Numbered from the stretch's first letter, positions 35,430 to 45,333 are shown. The stretch: DNA of 64,000 nt from Abyssibius alkaniclasticus (GCF_020447305.1 NZ_CP095732.1:1396501-1460500), one strand, 5' to 3'. The notes: generated by a model from the letters alone, not told the origin. Made by a program: numbers and translations.

Positions 35430-36872
35430 CTACGCCTCGTTATCCCAGCCGGAAATGGATTTCACCTCGAGAAAATCCTCGATCCCCCATTTGCCGCCCT
35501 CGCGCCCGTTGCCCGAGGCTTTCATCCCGCCGAACGGGCTGCCCGCGCCGCGCGATTTGCCGTTCATCTCCACCATGCCCGAGCGAAGCTGCCGCGCAAG
35601 CCGGTTGCGCCGCGCGCCATCGGTGGATTGCACATAATTCGTCAGCCCGTAAACCGTGTCATTGGCGATTTCCAGCGCCTCGTCCTCGGTATCGAACGGG
35701 ATGATCGACATGACGGGGCCGAAAATTTCCTCGCGGCAAATGGTCATGTCATTGGTGCAATCGGCAAAAACCGTCGGGCGCACGAAATAGCCGCGATTCA
35801 TGCCCTGCGGGCGACCAAGCCCACCGGCGATAAGCCTGGCGCCCTCGTCAATCCCCACCTGAATAAGGCCCTGGATTTTGTCATACTGCGCCTGGCTGAC
35901 CACCGGGCCGATATGCTTGCCCGGTTCGCTGGCGCGCCCCACCGCGATGCTCTCGGCGGTTTTGGCTGCGGTTTCAAGGGCTTGGTCGTAAATCTCGCGC
36001 TGGACCAGCATCCGGGTCGGCGCGTTGCACGACTGGCCGGAATTGTTCATCACCTTGCGCACGCCCTGGGCCACGGCGCGCGGGTCGGCATCGGCGAAGA
36101 TCAGGTTCGCACCCTTGCCGCCAAGCTCCAGATGCACGCGTTTCAGCGTATCGGCGGCGGCTTTGGAAATGGCAATGCCCGCCCGTGTCGAGCCGGTGAA
36201 GGAGATCATGTCGATATCGGGATGGGTGGAGAGCTGCGTGCCCACGCCAAGCCCGTCGCCATTGACCATGTTGAACACGCCGGGCGGTGTGCCCGCCTCA
36301 TGCATGATTTCAGCAAAGACGATTGACGACAGCGGCGCGATTTCGCTCGGCTTCAGCACCACGGTGCAGCCCGCCAGAAGTGCTGGAATAACCTTGAGCG
36401 TGACCTGATTCATTGGCCAGTTCCAAGGGGTTATCAGCCCGCACACGCCAATCGGGGTATGCACAATCCGGTCATTCGGGGCATGGTCGCCAAGCCTGTG
36501 TTCGAACTCGAAATCCTTGAAGGCGGCAATGAAATTGGCAATGTGCCAATCGCCCGAGGTGGCCTGATCATCGCGCGCCATATCAATCGGTGCGCCCATC
36601 TCAAGGCTGATGGCCTGCGCCATATCCTCGTTGCGCGATTTGTAGATTTTCAGAATCTTTTCGACCAGCGCCAGCCGATCGGCGGGGGCGGTGAGCGACC
36701 ATGTTTTGAACGCAGCCTTGGCGGCTGCGACAGCGGCATCGGTATCGGCGGCACCGCCAAGCGAGATGACCGCGCAGACATCTTCGGTCGACGGGTCTAT
36801 CACGTTGAAATCATTGGCTTTGGCCGGGGCGACCCAGGCGCCGTTGATGTAGAAATCGCGTTTTTCCAGCAT
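35430..36872 (-). CDS. NAD(P)-dependent aldehyde dehydrogenase
   Basis: A 480-residue member of the ALDH superfamily. Motifs: TPWNWPMNQ near the NAD site, FTGSTRAG (Rossmann turn), LELGGKG with the general-base Glu, and the catalytic Cys in NNSGQSCNAPTRM. The C-terminal FGGMKASGNGREGG is typical of broad-specificity ALDHs. The aldehyde substrate is unknown. The ATG at 36872 has AGGA at eight bases; the frame opens 63 codons further up but that stretch runs across the divergent gene's start. Confidence 0.92.
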   Translation of the reverse strand: MLEKRDFYINGAWVAPAKANDFNVIDPSTEDVCAVISLGGAADTDAAVAAAKAAFKTWSLTAPADRLALVEKILKIYKSRNEDMAQAISLEMGAPIDMARDDQATSGDWHIANFIAAFKDFEFEHRLGDHAPNDRIVHTPIGVCGLITPWNWPMNQVTLKVIPALLAGCTVVLKPSEIAPLSSIVFAEIMHEAGTPPGVFNMVNGDGLGVGTQLSTHPDIDMISFTGSTRAGIAISKAAADTLKRVHLELGGKGANLIFADADPRAVAQGVRKVMNNSGQSCNAPTRMLVQREIYDQALETAAKTAESIAVGRASEPGKHIGPVVSQAQYDKIQGLIQVGIDEGARLIAGGLGRPQGMNRGYFVRPTVFADCTNDMTICREEIFGPVMSIIPFDTEDEALEIANDTVYGLTNYVQSTDGARRNRLARQLRSGMVEMNGKSRGAGSPFGGMKASGNGREGGKWGIEDFLEVKSISGWDNEA

Positions 36873-37033
36873 GGTATTCCTGACTTTCTGGCGGGCTTTG
36901 CCGCCTTTGGGCTTTGGCGTGAATGTCCGCCCTTGGCGCAAAATGGTCAAGGCCAAAGGCGACAGGGTGTGGCGCAATCCGGCGCGCGCATTCGTGAGGT
37001 GACAGGCGCGTGCATCTTTGACAGTCTGGCAAT

Positions 37034-37384
37034 ATGAAATATCTCGCCCTGCTGTTTTCAACCCTTGGCCCGCTTACCGCGCTTGCCGAACCCGTTGAAA
37101 TTGTGGCGGTTGAGGCGCGGATGGGTGCCTCTGGCTGGCGGTTTGATGTAACCCTTGCCCACCCCGATACGGGCTGGGCGCATTATGCCGATGCCTGGGA
37201 GGTGCTGGACGCTGATGGCAGGAGCCTTGGCACCCGCACGCTGTTGCACCCGCATGAGACAGAGCAACCCTTCACCCGCGCGCTTGGCGATGTGGCGATT
37301 CCGGCTGGCACCGCACGGGTTTTCATCCGCGCGCGCTGTTCGGTCGATGGCTGGGGCGCGGCGCTGTTTGAAGTTACATTGTAA
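37034..37384 (+). CDS. Small secreted protein of unknown function
   Basis: A 116-residue precursor with a signal peptide (MKYLALLFSTLGPLTALA, cleavage near AEP) and a mature beta-rich domain of about 97 residues with one Cys. The blocks GWAHYADAWEVLDADG and HPHETEQPFTRAL look conserved, and I associate them with small periplasmic proteins in related genomes, but no function is known to me. The last three sense codons and stop (GTT ACA TTG TAA) form most of a 13-bp palindrome. Confidence 0.7.
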   Translation: MKYLALLFSTLGPLTALAEPVEIVAVEARMGASGWRFDVTLAHPDTGWAHYADAWEVLDADGRSLGTRTLLHPHETEQPFTRALGDVAIPAGTARVFIRARCSVDGWGAALFEVTL

Positions 37385-37462
37385 CCGCATTTTCGTGCAT
37401 TTCGGCGTTGCGAAGCCCGTTTTCGGAGCAATTTTGCACCACAAGTTACAATGTAACTTCAA
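37368..37462. repeat. 95-bp inverted repeat with 18-bp perfect arms
   Basis: Arms 37368-37385 and 37445-37462 are exact reverse complements, 59 bases apart. Each arm contains a 13-bp palindrome, GTTACATTGTAAC (37373-37385) and GTTACAATGTAAC (37445-37457). It covers the stop codon of the small secreted protein and the gap to the converging VWA gene. I see no flanking target duplication. It may be two operators, a large RNA stem, or a mini-inverted-repeat element. Confidence 0.75.
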
Positions 37463-37469
37463 GCCATGC

Positions 37470-37497
37470 AAAAGGGCCGCAGCCTTCGCCACGGCCC
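37470..37497 (-). terminator. Intrinsic terminator of the sigma/VWA operon
   Basis: On the minus strand GGGCCGTGGC pairs with GCTGCGGCCC (two wobbles) around GAAG and is followed by TTTT. It begins 20 bases after the stop of the VWA gene. Confidence 0.8.
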
Positions 37498-37516
37498 GGT
37501 GATCGTTACCGAAACC

Positions 37517-39655
37517 TTACTTCGGCAATAGCGAACCGGCCAGCCGCATGAGGTTGATCGCCTCGGCGCGGTAGCCGAATTCGTCTTCCCCGCGGCCCGC
37601 AATGGCCAGCGCGATGGCGTCATCAATGCCCCAGTCACCCAGATATTTCGCATCGCGCAGAAGCTGGCCGAACCCGGCGATGGCGGCGGCGAATTGCGCG
37701 TCGGCATCGGGGGGTGTGGTGGCCTCGGGCAGCAGGATGGGGGTTTCGATGAGCTGCGAAACATCCTCGCCCGGCGCCTTGAAGCGCAGCCGCAGGAAGC
37801 CAAGCTCGCCGCTGCCATTGGCGGGCGCGGCAGTGGCATAGCGCAGCGGGTCGTTCAGCAAGGCAGGCGAATCGGGCGCGGTGATCTCATAAAGCGCAGT
37901 CACCGAATGGCCGGCCCCAAGCTCGCCCGCATCAACGCGGTCATTGTTGAAATCTTCACGCGCCAGCGCGCGGGTCTCGTAACCGATGAGCCGGTATTCG
38001 GCGACCATGCTCGGGTTCCACTCCACCTGCAATTTCACATCGCCGGCGATGGTGAACAAAGCGCCGGTGAGCTGGTCGACCAGCACCTTTTGCGCCTCGA
38101 CCAGCGTGTCGATATACGCCGCCTGACCGTTACCATTCTGGGCCAGCGCCTGCATGGTGGCATCGTCCAGGTTGCCACGCCCGAAGCCAAGCACCGAAAG
38201 GTAAACGCCGGTATCGCGCTGGGTGGCGATATAGTCTTTCAGCGCGTCGGGGTCGGAAATGCCGACGTTGAAATCACCATCCGTTGCCAGCAGCACGCGG
38301 GCAACCTCGCCTTCCTCCATCATGCCCGCCGCAATCGCATAGGCCTGTTGCAAGCCAGCCTGGCCAGCGGTGGAGCCACCTGCTGATAGCCTGTCAAGCG
38401 CGGCCATGATCGTGGCGCGGTCCGCCGCGGCGGTGGGGGCAAGCACCTGCCCGGCGGAACCCGCATAGGCGACAATGGCGACCCGGTCTTCGGGGCGCAG
38501 CTCGCCCAGCATCAGCTTGAGGCTCTGGCGCAGCAGGCCCAGCTTGTCGGGGCTGTCCATCGAGCCGGACGTATCAATCAGGAACACAAGGTTCAGCGGC
38601 GGGCGGTCTTCAACGCTCGGCATTTCGCCCTGCAATGCGATGCGCACAAGCCGGGTGTCGGGGTTCCACGGCGTTTGCATGACCGAAATCGACGGGCGAA
38701 ACGGCCCTTCGCCCGCATCGGGCGCGGCATAGTCATAGGGAAAATAGTTGACCATTTCCTCGATGCGCACCGTGTCGGGGCCGGGCAGATAGCCGCTCAT
38801 CAGCGATGAGCGGGCAATGGCCCAGCTTGCGGTATCGACATCGGCCGAAAAGGTGGAAACCGGGTTTTCCAGCGTGACCTGCACCGGGTTCGGGCTTTCA
38901 TTCGCAAATTCCTCGGTGTTTTCGGGCCGGGGGATGGCCATGTCGGAAGGGGTGACAACGGGCATGACCATGCCGCTGGCCAGGGGGGCCGCGGCGCGCG
39001 GCGCGGGGGCTGCGGCATAGTCCTGTGCCTCGGCCTCGGCCACCACGCCCCCAAGCACGGGGCTGGCGGGGGCTTGGCGTTGAAGGGTCGTGGAATCGGC
39101 CAGTTCAGTGGCCTGGGCGGTTGCGTAACCGTCACCACCATCAGCCGCCTCAGTGCGTGCCCGCCCGTCTGTGTCGGTCGCCGTATCAACAACGGGCTGG
39201 TCAAATTCTGTTATCGGGGCGGTGGGCGCTTCGGCGGGGGCATTGGCGGTTGTCACGCGCTCATCCACGGCGGGGGTTGTGGGCTGGGTTATGTCAGGGC
39301 TGGCGCCTTGCCGGGCCAGTTCCTCGGCGGCGACATCCACACGCGGCGGGCTGTCGGGCAGGGTATTGTTCGCCTGAAACGGGTTGGCAATGTAAATGCC
39401 GATGACCAGCGCGGCCACGGATGTGCTGCCGATCAATGCGGCATTGGCGGAAAGCTTGTTGAACATCTTGAAAACTCCTGTCATCAGTCCCGCACCTTGT
39501 GGGCGGTCAGATGTAGGACGCGGCGCGTTGGCGTTTTCTTGGGCCTCATCGAAATTTTTGAGCGCGGCGGCAATGTTTTCAGCACGGCGCGCGGCATCAG
39601 GGGCTGGTGGTGCGGCCTTTAATGCGTCTTTCAGGCGGTCAAATTCATCGCTCAT
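37517..39655 (-). CDS. Membrane-anchored VWA domain protein (YfbK-like)
   Basis: A 712-residue protein. The first 60 residues are charged and look cytoplasmic (MSDEFDRLKDALKAAPPAPD...), followed by one membrane helix (about 70-90, ANAALIGSTSVAALVIGIYIA), a long Ala/Thr/Pro/Gln-rich linker, then a YfbK-type module: VNYFPYDYAAP, a VWA domain with the MIDAS motif DTSGSMDS (about 358-366) and a C-terminal DUF3520-like part. It would place a metal-binding adhesion-type domain in the periplasm. It overlaps the ECF sigma gene by ATGA, so the N-terminus may act as anti-sigma; this is inference. Confidence 0.83.
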   Translation of the reverse strand: MSDEFDRLKDALKAAPPAPDAARRAENIAAALKNFDEAQENANAPRPTSDRPQGAGLMTGVFKMFNKLSANAALIGSTSVAALVIGIYIANPFQANNTLPDSPPRVDVAAEELARQGASPDITQPTTPAVDERVTTANAPAEAPTAPITEFDQPVVDTATDTDGRARTEAADGGDGYATAQATELADSTTLQRQAPASPVLGGVVAEAEAQDYAAAPAPRAAAPLASGMVMPVVTPSDMAIPRPENTEEFANESPNPVQVTLENPVSTFSADVDTASWAIARSSLMSGYLPGPDTVRIEEMVNYFPYDYAAPDAGEGPFRPSISVMQTPWNPDTRLVRIALQGEMPSVEDRPPLNLVFLIDTSGSMDSPDKLGLLRQSLKLMLGELRPEDRVAIVAYAGSAGQVLAPTAAADRATIMAALDRLSAGGSTAGQAGLQQAYAIAAGMMEEGEVARVLLATDGDFNVGISDPDALKDYIATQRDTGVYLSVLGFGRGNLDDATMQALAQNGNGQAAYIDTLVEAQKVLVDQLTGALFTIAGDVKLQVEWNPSMVAEYRLIGYETRALAREDFNNDRVDAGELGAGHSVTALYEITAPDSPALLNDPLRYATAAPANGSGELGFLRLRFKAPGEDVSQLIETPILLPEATTPPDADAQFAAAIAGFGQLLRDAKYLGDWGIDDAIALAIAGRGEDEFGYRAEAINLMRLAGSLLPK

Positions 39656-40197
39656 GCGACACCTTCCTCTGCGGCCATAGCGCGCAATTTCCTTTTTACT
39701 TCCGACATGCGCCAGGCGATTGTGCCTTCGGACACGCCCAGCACCTCGGCGGCTTCGGCCTGGGTCAGCTCTTCGCCCAGGGTCAGCGCCAGCGTGTCGC
39801 GCAGATCATCGCCAAGCCGGGCCATCGCGGTTTGCAGCCAGTCTTGCGCCTCGGCCGCCTCACGCGCCTCGGCCCGGCGGGATTTTTCCCAATCGCCCCA
39901 ACCGTTGGCCGCTTTGGCGCGCGTGGCAAGGCGGCGGCGGGCATCGTGGCAGGCGTTCACCACAACGCGGTAAAGCCATGTGGTGAAGCGCGCATCGCCG
40001 CGCCAACCCGCAAGTTTGGCGGGCAGGGCGGCGCAAATATCCTGCGTCAGATCTTCGGCATCGGCCCGCCGCCCGAACAGGCGAAAGGCGAGCGCGAAAA
40101 TCCGGTCATAGTGGCGGTCGAGCAAAAGCGCGAAGGCGGCCCTGTCGCCACCCGCCGCTGCCAGCGCCAAATCTTCGTCCGAGGTTTCCATCAACAT
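39652..40197 (-). CDS. ECF-type RNA polymerase sigma factor
   Basis: A 181-residue sigma-70 family protein with only regions 2 and 4. Region 2: RIFALAFRLFGRRADAEDLTQDI and RGDARFTTWLYRVVVNACHD. Region 4: LTLGEELTQAEAAEVLGVSEGTIAWRMS, the helix-turn-helix for -35 binding. The ATGs at 40197 and 40191 (MLM) are the likely starts; neither has a strong ribosome site, and the longer open frame is antisense to hutF. It is coupled to the VWA gene, and the pair probably shares one promoter, possibly autoregulated. Confidence 0.9.
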   Translation of the reverse strand: MLMETSDEDLALAAAGGDRAAFALLLDRHYDRIFALAFRLFGRRADAEDLTQDICAALPAKLAGWRGDARFTTWLYRVVVNACHDARRRLATRAKAANGWGDWEKSRRAEAREAAEAQDWLQTAMARLGDDLRDTLALTLGEELTQAEAAEVLGVSEGTIAWRMSEVKRKLRAMAAEEGVA

Positions 40198-40253
40198 CAC
40201 GTTAGATGAGACGCGGGCGCCGGCGCAATCCTTGGCGGGTGCAGCGTATTTTT

Positions 40254-41609
40254 TTAGAGGCGGGCCTGGAGTGCCGCCATTGTGGCGCAAAAATCGCGGG
40301 TAATGGAGGCATGGTCGCGGTGCTGGCCGCCCTGCACCTTGTGGCGACCCGCCGACCAGACATCGGTAATGCAGGACGGGCCGTGGCCCACGAAAATGGC
40401 GGTATCCAGCGCCATGTCGCCCTTGCGGTTGCACAAAAAGGCGTTGTCGGTGGCAAGCGCGACCATATCGGCCCAGAGGCCGGGGGCAAGCGCGCCAGAG
40501 TTGCGCCCAGCCGCGCGCGCGCCGCCCGTCAGCGCCCCGGTGTAAAGCACATGGCCGGTCGAGGCATTCGGGCGGGCAAGTGCTGCGCGGGATTTGTGGC
40601 GCAGGCGTTGGCTATATTCCAGCACGCGCAGTTCTTCGAACAGGGTGATGTGGATATTGCTGTCGGAGCCGACGCCGAAACCGCCACCCGCGGCCAGAAA
40701 TTCGGTGCCGTTGAAAATACCATCGCCAAGGTTGGATTCGGTGATCGGGCAGAGCCCGGCAATGGTGCCGGATTTTGCAAGCGCGGTGGTTTCGCCCTCG
40801 GTCATCTGCGTGGCGTGAATGGCGCACCAGCGCGGCGAAAGCGCGGCGTTGTCAAGCAGCCATTCCACCGGGCGCGCGCCGCGATGGGCCTGCACCTCGT
40901 CGACCTCGGCCAGTTGTTCGGCGATGTGGATGTGGATGGGGGCATCGGGGCGCAGCGCGGCAATGTCGCGCAAGGCTTCGGGGCTGGTGGCGCGCAAGCT
41001 GTGCGGCGCCACGCCAAGGATGAAATCGGGGGCGCCGGGCGTGATTGCGTTTAGCAAGTTGGCATAGCTTTCGGGCGTATTGCCAAAGCGGAGCTGGCCG
41101 CCGGACAGCGGGCGCTGGTCGCAGCCGCCATATTGGTAAAGAACCGGCAGCAGGGTCAGGCCAAGGCCAACGCGGTTTGCGGCGGCAATGATGCGGGCCG
41201 ACATTTCAGCCGGGTCGGCATAGGCCGTGCCACCAAGCGCGTGGTGCAGATAGTGAAATTCTGCGACCGCGCCATAGCCGTTTTCCAGCATTTCCATGAA
41301 AACCTGCGCGGCGATCACCTCCACATCATCCGGCGTGAGATGGGTGAGGAAGCGATACATCAGGTCGCGCCATGTCCAGAAACTGTCGGCCGGGTTGGGG
41401 CTGCGCGCCTCGCTCAGCCCGGCCATCGCGCGCTGAAAGGCGTGGCTGTGCAGGTTCACGGGGGCGGGCAGAAGCAGGCCAACCGTGCAATCTGCCGTGC
41501 CGATTTGCGGCGCGATTTCTGCGATGCGGCCATCATCGCCCAGGGTGACGGCGATATCGTCTTTCCAACCTTCGGGCGTAAGGGCTTGGCGGGCATGGAT
41601 AATTTGCAT
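40254..41609 (-). CDS. hutF: Formimidoylglutamate deiminase
   Basis: A 451-residue amidohydrolase that converts N-formimidoyl-glutamate to N-formyl-glutamate and ammonia, the fourth step of the five-step histidine pathway. Metal ligands appear in PVNLHSHAFQ (HxH), HIHIAEQ, AIHATQMTEGE and the GSDSNIHITLFEE block with the catalytic Asp. HutF partners with HutG; both are present. The long upstream open frame overlaps hutI antisense and is discarded; the ATG at 41609 follows the divergent promoter region directly. Confidence 0.94.
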   Translation of the reverse strand: MQIIHARQALTPEGWKDDIAVTLGDDGRIAEIAPQIGTADCTVGLLLPAPVNLHSHAFQRAMAGLSEARSPNPADSFWTWRDLMYRFLTHLTPDDVEVIAAQVFMEMLENGYGAVAEFHYLHHALGGTAYADPAEMSARIIAAANRVGLGLTLLPVLYQYGGCDQRPLSGGQLRFGNTPESYANLLNAITPGAPDFILGVAPHSLRATSPEALRDIAALRPDAPIHIHIAEQLAEVDEVQAHRGARPVEWLLDNAALSPRWCAIHATQMTEGETTALAKSGTIAGLCPITESNLGDGIFNGTEFLAAGGGFGVGSDSNIHITLFEELRVLEYSQRLRHKSRAALARPNASTGHVLYTGALTGGARAAGRNSGALAPGLWADMVALATDNAFLCNRKGDMALDTAIFVGHGPSCITDVWSAGRHKVQGGQHRDHASITRDFCATMAALQARL

Positions 41610-41620
41610 GAGCGAATCCG

Positions 41621-41668
41621 TTGACTTTATATGTATATACATAATATCGTCTGCGCAGCGATAAGCAA
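41621..41668. promoter_or_regulatory. Divergent hutF/hutI promoters with a HutC-like operator
   Basis: A perfect 14-bp palindrome TATGTATATACATA (41630-41643) contains TGTATATACA, which resembles the HutC (GntR-family) operator of other hut systems as I recall it. For hutI, TTGACT (41621-41626) precedes it, with TAATAT (41642-41647) after 15 bases. For hutF on the minus strand, TTGCTT (41663-41668) and TATTAT (41641-41646) are 16 bases apart. A bound repressor would block both. hutC itself is not in this window. Confidence 0.7.
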
Positions 41669-41678
41669 GGGATTGCAG

Positions 41679-42881
41679 ATGCCGGAAAATTTCATCCTGA
41701 CAGAGCTGAGCGCCGCCACGATGGTGCCGAATGCCGCGCCCTATGGGCTGGTGGCAGATGCGGCGATTGTGGTTGAGGCTGGTGTTGTTGCATGGGTCGG
41801 GAAGCAGGCGGACCTGCCGGCCGCTTATGCCGATGCGCCGCAGCACAGCATGGGCGGGCGGCTGGTGAGCCCGGCGCTGATAGATTGCCATACGCATCTG
41901 GTGCATGGCGGGCACCGCGCCCGCGAATTCGAGATGCGGCTGAATGGCGAAAGTTACGCGGCGATTGCGCGCGCCGGCGGCGGAATTATTTCGACCGTTA
42001 GTGCTACGCGCGGCGCGAGCGAGGCGGAGCTTCTGGCCAGCGCGCTGCTGCGGGTTGATGCGCTGATCGCCGAGGGCGTGGGCGCGGTCGAGATCAAATC
42101 CGGCTATGGGCTGGACCGTGCGACCGAGTTGAAAATGCTGCGCGTGGCCCGCGCGGTGGCTTTGGCGCGCGATGTTACGGTGCGCACAAGTTTTCTGGGC
42201 GCACATGCCGTGCCCAAGGGCGCGGATGGCGATGAATATCTGGATGATATCTGCATTCCGACGCTGCGCGCCGCCCATGCCGAAGGGCTGGTTGATGCGG
42301 TTGACGGGTTTTGCGAGGGCATCGCCTTTTCGCCCGCACAGATTGCGCGGCTGTTTGATGTGGCGGGCGAACTGGGCCTGCCGGTAAAGCTTCATGCCGA
42401 GCAACTTAGCCATTTGGGCGGGGCGGCACTGGCGGCGCGCTATGGTGCGCTTTCCGCCGACCATGTGGAATATTGCACCACGGATGATGCGCGCGCGCTG
42501 GCGGCTTCGGGCACGGTGGCCGTGCTGCTGCCCGGCGCATTCTACACCTTGCGCGAAACACAAATGCCGCCGGTTGCGGCCTTCCGGTCGCAGGGTGTGG
42601 CGATGGCGCTGGCGACAGACTGGAACCCCGGCTCATCTCCGCTCGGCTCGCTTTTGCTGGTGGTGAATATGGGCTGCACGTTGTTCGGCTTAACGCCGGA
42701 GGAGGCGCTGGCAGGCGTTACACGGGTGGCCGCGCGCGCGCTTGGGCTGGCCGACAGGGGGCAGATTGCGCCCGGTTTGCGGGCCGATCTGGCGGTGTGG
42801 GATGTGGCCGAGCCTGCCGAACTTGCCTACCGGATTGGCACAAACAGCCTGCATAAACGCATTTATGGCGGTGTTTTATGA
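41679..42881 (+). CDS. hutI: Imidazolonepropionase
   Basis: A 400-residue amidohydrolase that opens imidazolone-5-propionate to formimidoyl-glutamate, the third step. Metal motif [13 protein letters not shown], then [13 protein letters not shown], and [15 protein letters not shown] with the catalytic Asp. The ATG at 41679 has AAGGG at seven bases. hutG overlaps its stop codon by ATGA. Confidence 0.95.
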   Translation: MPENFILTELSAATMVPNAAPYGLVADAAIVVEAGVVAWVGKQADLPAAYADAPQHSMGGRLVSPALIDCHTHLVHGGHRAREFEMRLNGESYAAIARAGGGIISTVSATRGASEAELLASALLRVDALIAEGVGAVEIKSGYGLDRATELKMLRVARAVALARDVTVRTSFLGAHAVPKGADGDEYLDDICIPTLRAAHAEGLVDAVDGFCEGIAFSPAQIARLFDVAGELGLPVKLHAEQLSHLGGAALAARYGALSADHVEYCTTDDARALAASGTVAVLLPGAFYTLRETQMPPVAAFRSQGVAMALATDWNPGSSPLGSLLLVVNMGCTLFGLTPEEALAGVTRVAARALGLADRGQIAPGLRADLAVWDVAEPAELAYRIGTNSLHKRIYGGVL

Positions 42882-43663
42882 GCGTTGAAGCGCATTTTGG
42901 CGACAGCCCGCTGGTGCTGGGCCTGCCCCATACCGGCACCCATGTGCCGCCCGATATCGCCGCGCGGCTGAACGCAAGGGGGCAGGCGCTGGCCGATACC
43001 GACTGGCATATCCACCAGCTTTACGATGGGCTGGCGGAAGGTGCATCGAGCGTGCGCGCGAGCTTCCATCGCTATGTGATCGATGCCAACCGCGACCCGG
43101 GCGGGCAAAGCCTTTACCCCGGCCAGAACACGACCGGCCTGTGCCCGACCACCGATTTTGACGGGCTGCCGATTTACCGTGAGGGCGCGGGGCCGACGGC
43201 GGAGGAGGTGGCGGCGCGGGCGCAAAAATTCCACGCGCCCTATCATGCGGCTATGGCCGAGGCGCTGGCGCGCGCCAAGGCGCGGCACGGCTTTGCGGTG
43301 CTGTATGATTGCCATTCAATCCGCAGCGAAATTCCGTTCTTGTTTGCGGGCGTGTTGCCCGATTTCAACATCGGCACCAACCTTGGCACCACCTGCGCGG
43401 CAAGCATCGAAGCCGGTGTGCTGGCGCGCTGCAAGGCCACGGGCCGAAGCCATGTGCTGAATGGCCGCTTCAAGGGTGGCTGGACAACGCGGCATTATGG
43501 CCAGCCGCAAGCGGGCATCCACGCCATTCAGATGGAGCTGGCGCAAAGCACCTATCTGGCCGCCGAGGCCCCGCCCTGGACCTATGATGCCGCCCGCGCC
43601 ACGCGGCTGCGCGCCCAACTTTCCGATATTCTGACCTTCCTTTCGCAATGGAGACCGCAATGA
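42878..43663 (+). CDS. hutG: N-formylglutamate deformylase
   Basis: A 261-residue zinc hydrolase of the N-formylglutamate amidohydrolase family that releases glutamate and formate, the last step. [14 protein letters not shown] near the N-terminus, [19 protein letters not shown] and [14 protein letters not shown] are the family blocks holding the likely zinc ligands. It is coupled by ATGA overlaps both to hutI before it and to hutU after it, so the three enzymes are made in step. Confidence 0.93.
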   Translation: MSVEAHFGDSPLVLGLPHTGTHVPPDIAARLNARGQALADTDWHIHQLYDGLAEGASSVRASFHRYVIDANRDPGGQSLYPGQNTTGLCPTTDFDGLPIYREGAGPTAEEVAARAQKFHAPYHAAMAEALARAKARHGFAVLYDCHSIRSEIPFLFAGVLPDFNIGTNLGTTCAASIEAGVLARCKATGRSHVLNGRFKGGWTTRHYGQPQAGIHAIQMELAQSTYLAAEAPPWTYDAARATRLRAQLSDILTFLSQWRPQ

Positions 43664-45333
43664 GCGACCCGCGCAAGAACACCCGCGATATTTTTCCGCC
43701 GACCGGCACCGAGATTTCGGCCAAAAGCTGGCTGACCGAGGCACCCTTGCGGATGCTGATGAACAACCTGCACCCCGATGTGGCCGAAAACCCGCATGAA
43801 CTGGTGGTCTATGGCGGCATTGGTCGGGCGGCGCGGACATGGAAGGACTTTGATCTGATCTGCGACAGTCTGCGGGATCTGGAGGCGGATGAAACGCTGG
43901 TGGTGCAATCGGGCAAACCCGTGGCGATTGTGCGCACGCATCCCGATGCGCCGCGCGTGCTGATCGCAAACTCGAACCTCGTGCCGCATTGGGCGACCTG
44001 GGACCATTTCAACGCGCTCGATAAAAAGGGCCTGATGATGTATGGCCAGATGACGGCGGGAAGCTGGATTTACATCGGCACGCAGGGGATTGTGCAGGGC
44101 ACCTATGAAACCTTTGCCGAGGCCGGACGGCAGCATTACGGCGGCGATTTGTCGGGCCGCTGGGTGCTGACGGCGGGGCTGGGCGGCATGGGCGGCGCGC
44201 AGCCGCTGGCGGCGGTGTTTGCGGGCGCGTGTTGCCTGGCGGTGGAGTGCAACCCCGACAGCATCGACTTTCGGCTGCGCACGAAATATGTCGATGAGAA
44301 GACCAACAGCCTGGATGAGGCTTTGGCGATGATCGCGGCCTGGACAGCGGCGGGCGAGGCGAAATCGGTCGCGCTTCTGGGCAATGCGGCGGATGTATTT
44401 CCGGAGCTATACAAGCGCGGCGTGCGCCCCGACATCGTGACCGACCAGACCAGCGCGCATGACCCTGTGAACGGCTATCTGCCGCAGGGCTGGAGCATGG
44501 CCGAATGGAAGGACAAGCGCGAGAGCGACCCGAAAGCGGTGGAACGCGCGGCGCGGGCCAGCATGAAAACCCATGTCGCGGCGATGGTCGATTTCCACAG
44601 AGCAGGCGTGCCGACGGTTGATTATGGCAACAATATCAGGCAGATGGCGCTGGAGGAGGGGCTAAAGGATGCCTTTGCCTTCCCCGGTTTCGTGCCCGCC
44701 TATATTCGCCCGCTGTTTTGCAAGGGCATTGGCCCGTTCCGCTGGGTGGCGCTGTCGGGCGACCCGGAAGACATTGCCAGGACCGATGCGAAAATGAAGG
44801 AACTGTTCCCCGAGAACACGCATTTGCACAACTGGCTGGACATGGCGGGCGCGCGGATTGCATTCCAAGGCCTGCCCGCGCGGATTTGCTGGATCGGGCT
44901 TGGCGACAGGCACAAGGCGGGGCTGGCGTTTAACGAAATGGTGGCCAGCGGGGAGCTTAAAGCGCCGATTGTGATCGGGCGCGACCATCTGGATTCTGGC
45001 TCGGTCGCCAGCCCGAACCGTGAAACGGAAGCGATGCGCGATGGCTCGGACGCGGTATCGGACTGGCCGTTATTGAATGCGCTGGTCAATACCGCAAGCG
45101 GGGCGACATGGGTAAGCCTGCACCACGGCGGCGGGGTTGGCATGGGGTTTTCGCAACATGCCGGGGTGGTGATCGTGGCCGATGGCACGCCGGAAGCCGC
45201 CAAACGGCTGGAACGGGTGCTGTGGAACGACCCGGCCTCGGGCGTGTGGCGCCATGCCGATGCGGGCTATGAGGTGGCGCTGGATTGCGCGCGGGTGAAC
45301 AAGCTGCGCCTGCCCGGTATTCTGGGGGGCTGA
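43660..45333 (+). CDS. hutU: Urocanate hydratase
   Basis: A 557-residue NAD-dependent enzyme that converts urocanate to imidazolone propionate, the second step. The NAD-binding segment [28 protein letters not shown], and the active-site stretch [19 protein letters not shown] with the conserved Cys are all present, at the family's standard length. The ATG at 43660 overlaps the hutG stop; an in-frame ATG four codons earlier is inside hutG. The usual neighbour hutH is missing from the cluster. Confidence 0.96.
   Translation: MSDPRKNTRDIFPPTGTEISAKSWLTEAPLRMLMNNLHPDVAENPHELVVYGGIGRAARTWKDFDLICDSLRDLEADETLVVQSGKPVAIVRTHPDAPRVLIANSNLVPHWATWDHFNALDKKGLMMYGQMTAGSWIYIGTQGIVQGTYETFAEAGRQHYGGDLSGRWVLTAGLGGMGGAQPLAAVFAGACCLAVECNPDSIDFRLRTKYVDEKTNSLDEALAMIAAWTAAGEAKSVALLGNAADVFPELYKRGVRPDIVTDQTSAHDPVNGYLPQGWSMAEWKDKRESDPKAVERAARASMKTHVAAMVDFHRAGVPTVDYGNNIRQMALEEGLKDAFAFPGFVPAYIRPLFCKGIGPFRWVALSGDPEDIARTDAKMKELFPENTHLHNWLDMAGARIAFQGLPARICWIGLGDRHKAGLAFNEMVASGELKAPIVIGRDHLDSGSVASPNRETEAMRDGSDAVSDWPLLNALVNTASGATWVSLHHGGGVGMGFSQHAGVVIVADGTPEAAKRLERVLWNDPASGVWRHADAGYEVALDCARVNKLRLPGILGG

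Noticed and set aside
37368-37462. Inverted repeat as an insertion sequence
   Set aside because: No transposase and no flanking target duplication; kept only as a repeat of unknown nature.
41610-42563. 318-codon upstream extension of the hutF frame
   Set aside because: It covers the divergent promoter and is antisense to hutI; the true start is the ATG at 41609 where amidohydrolase sequence begins.
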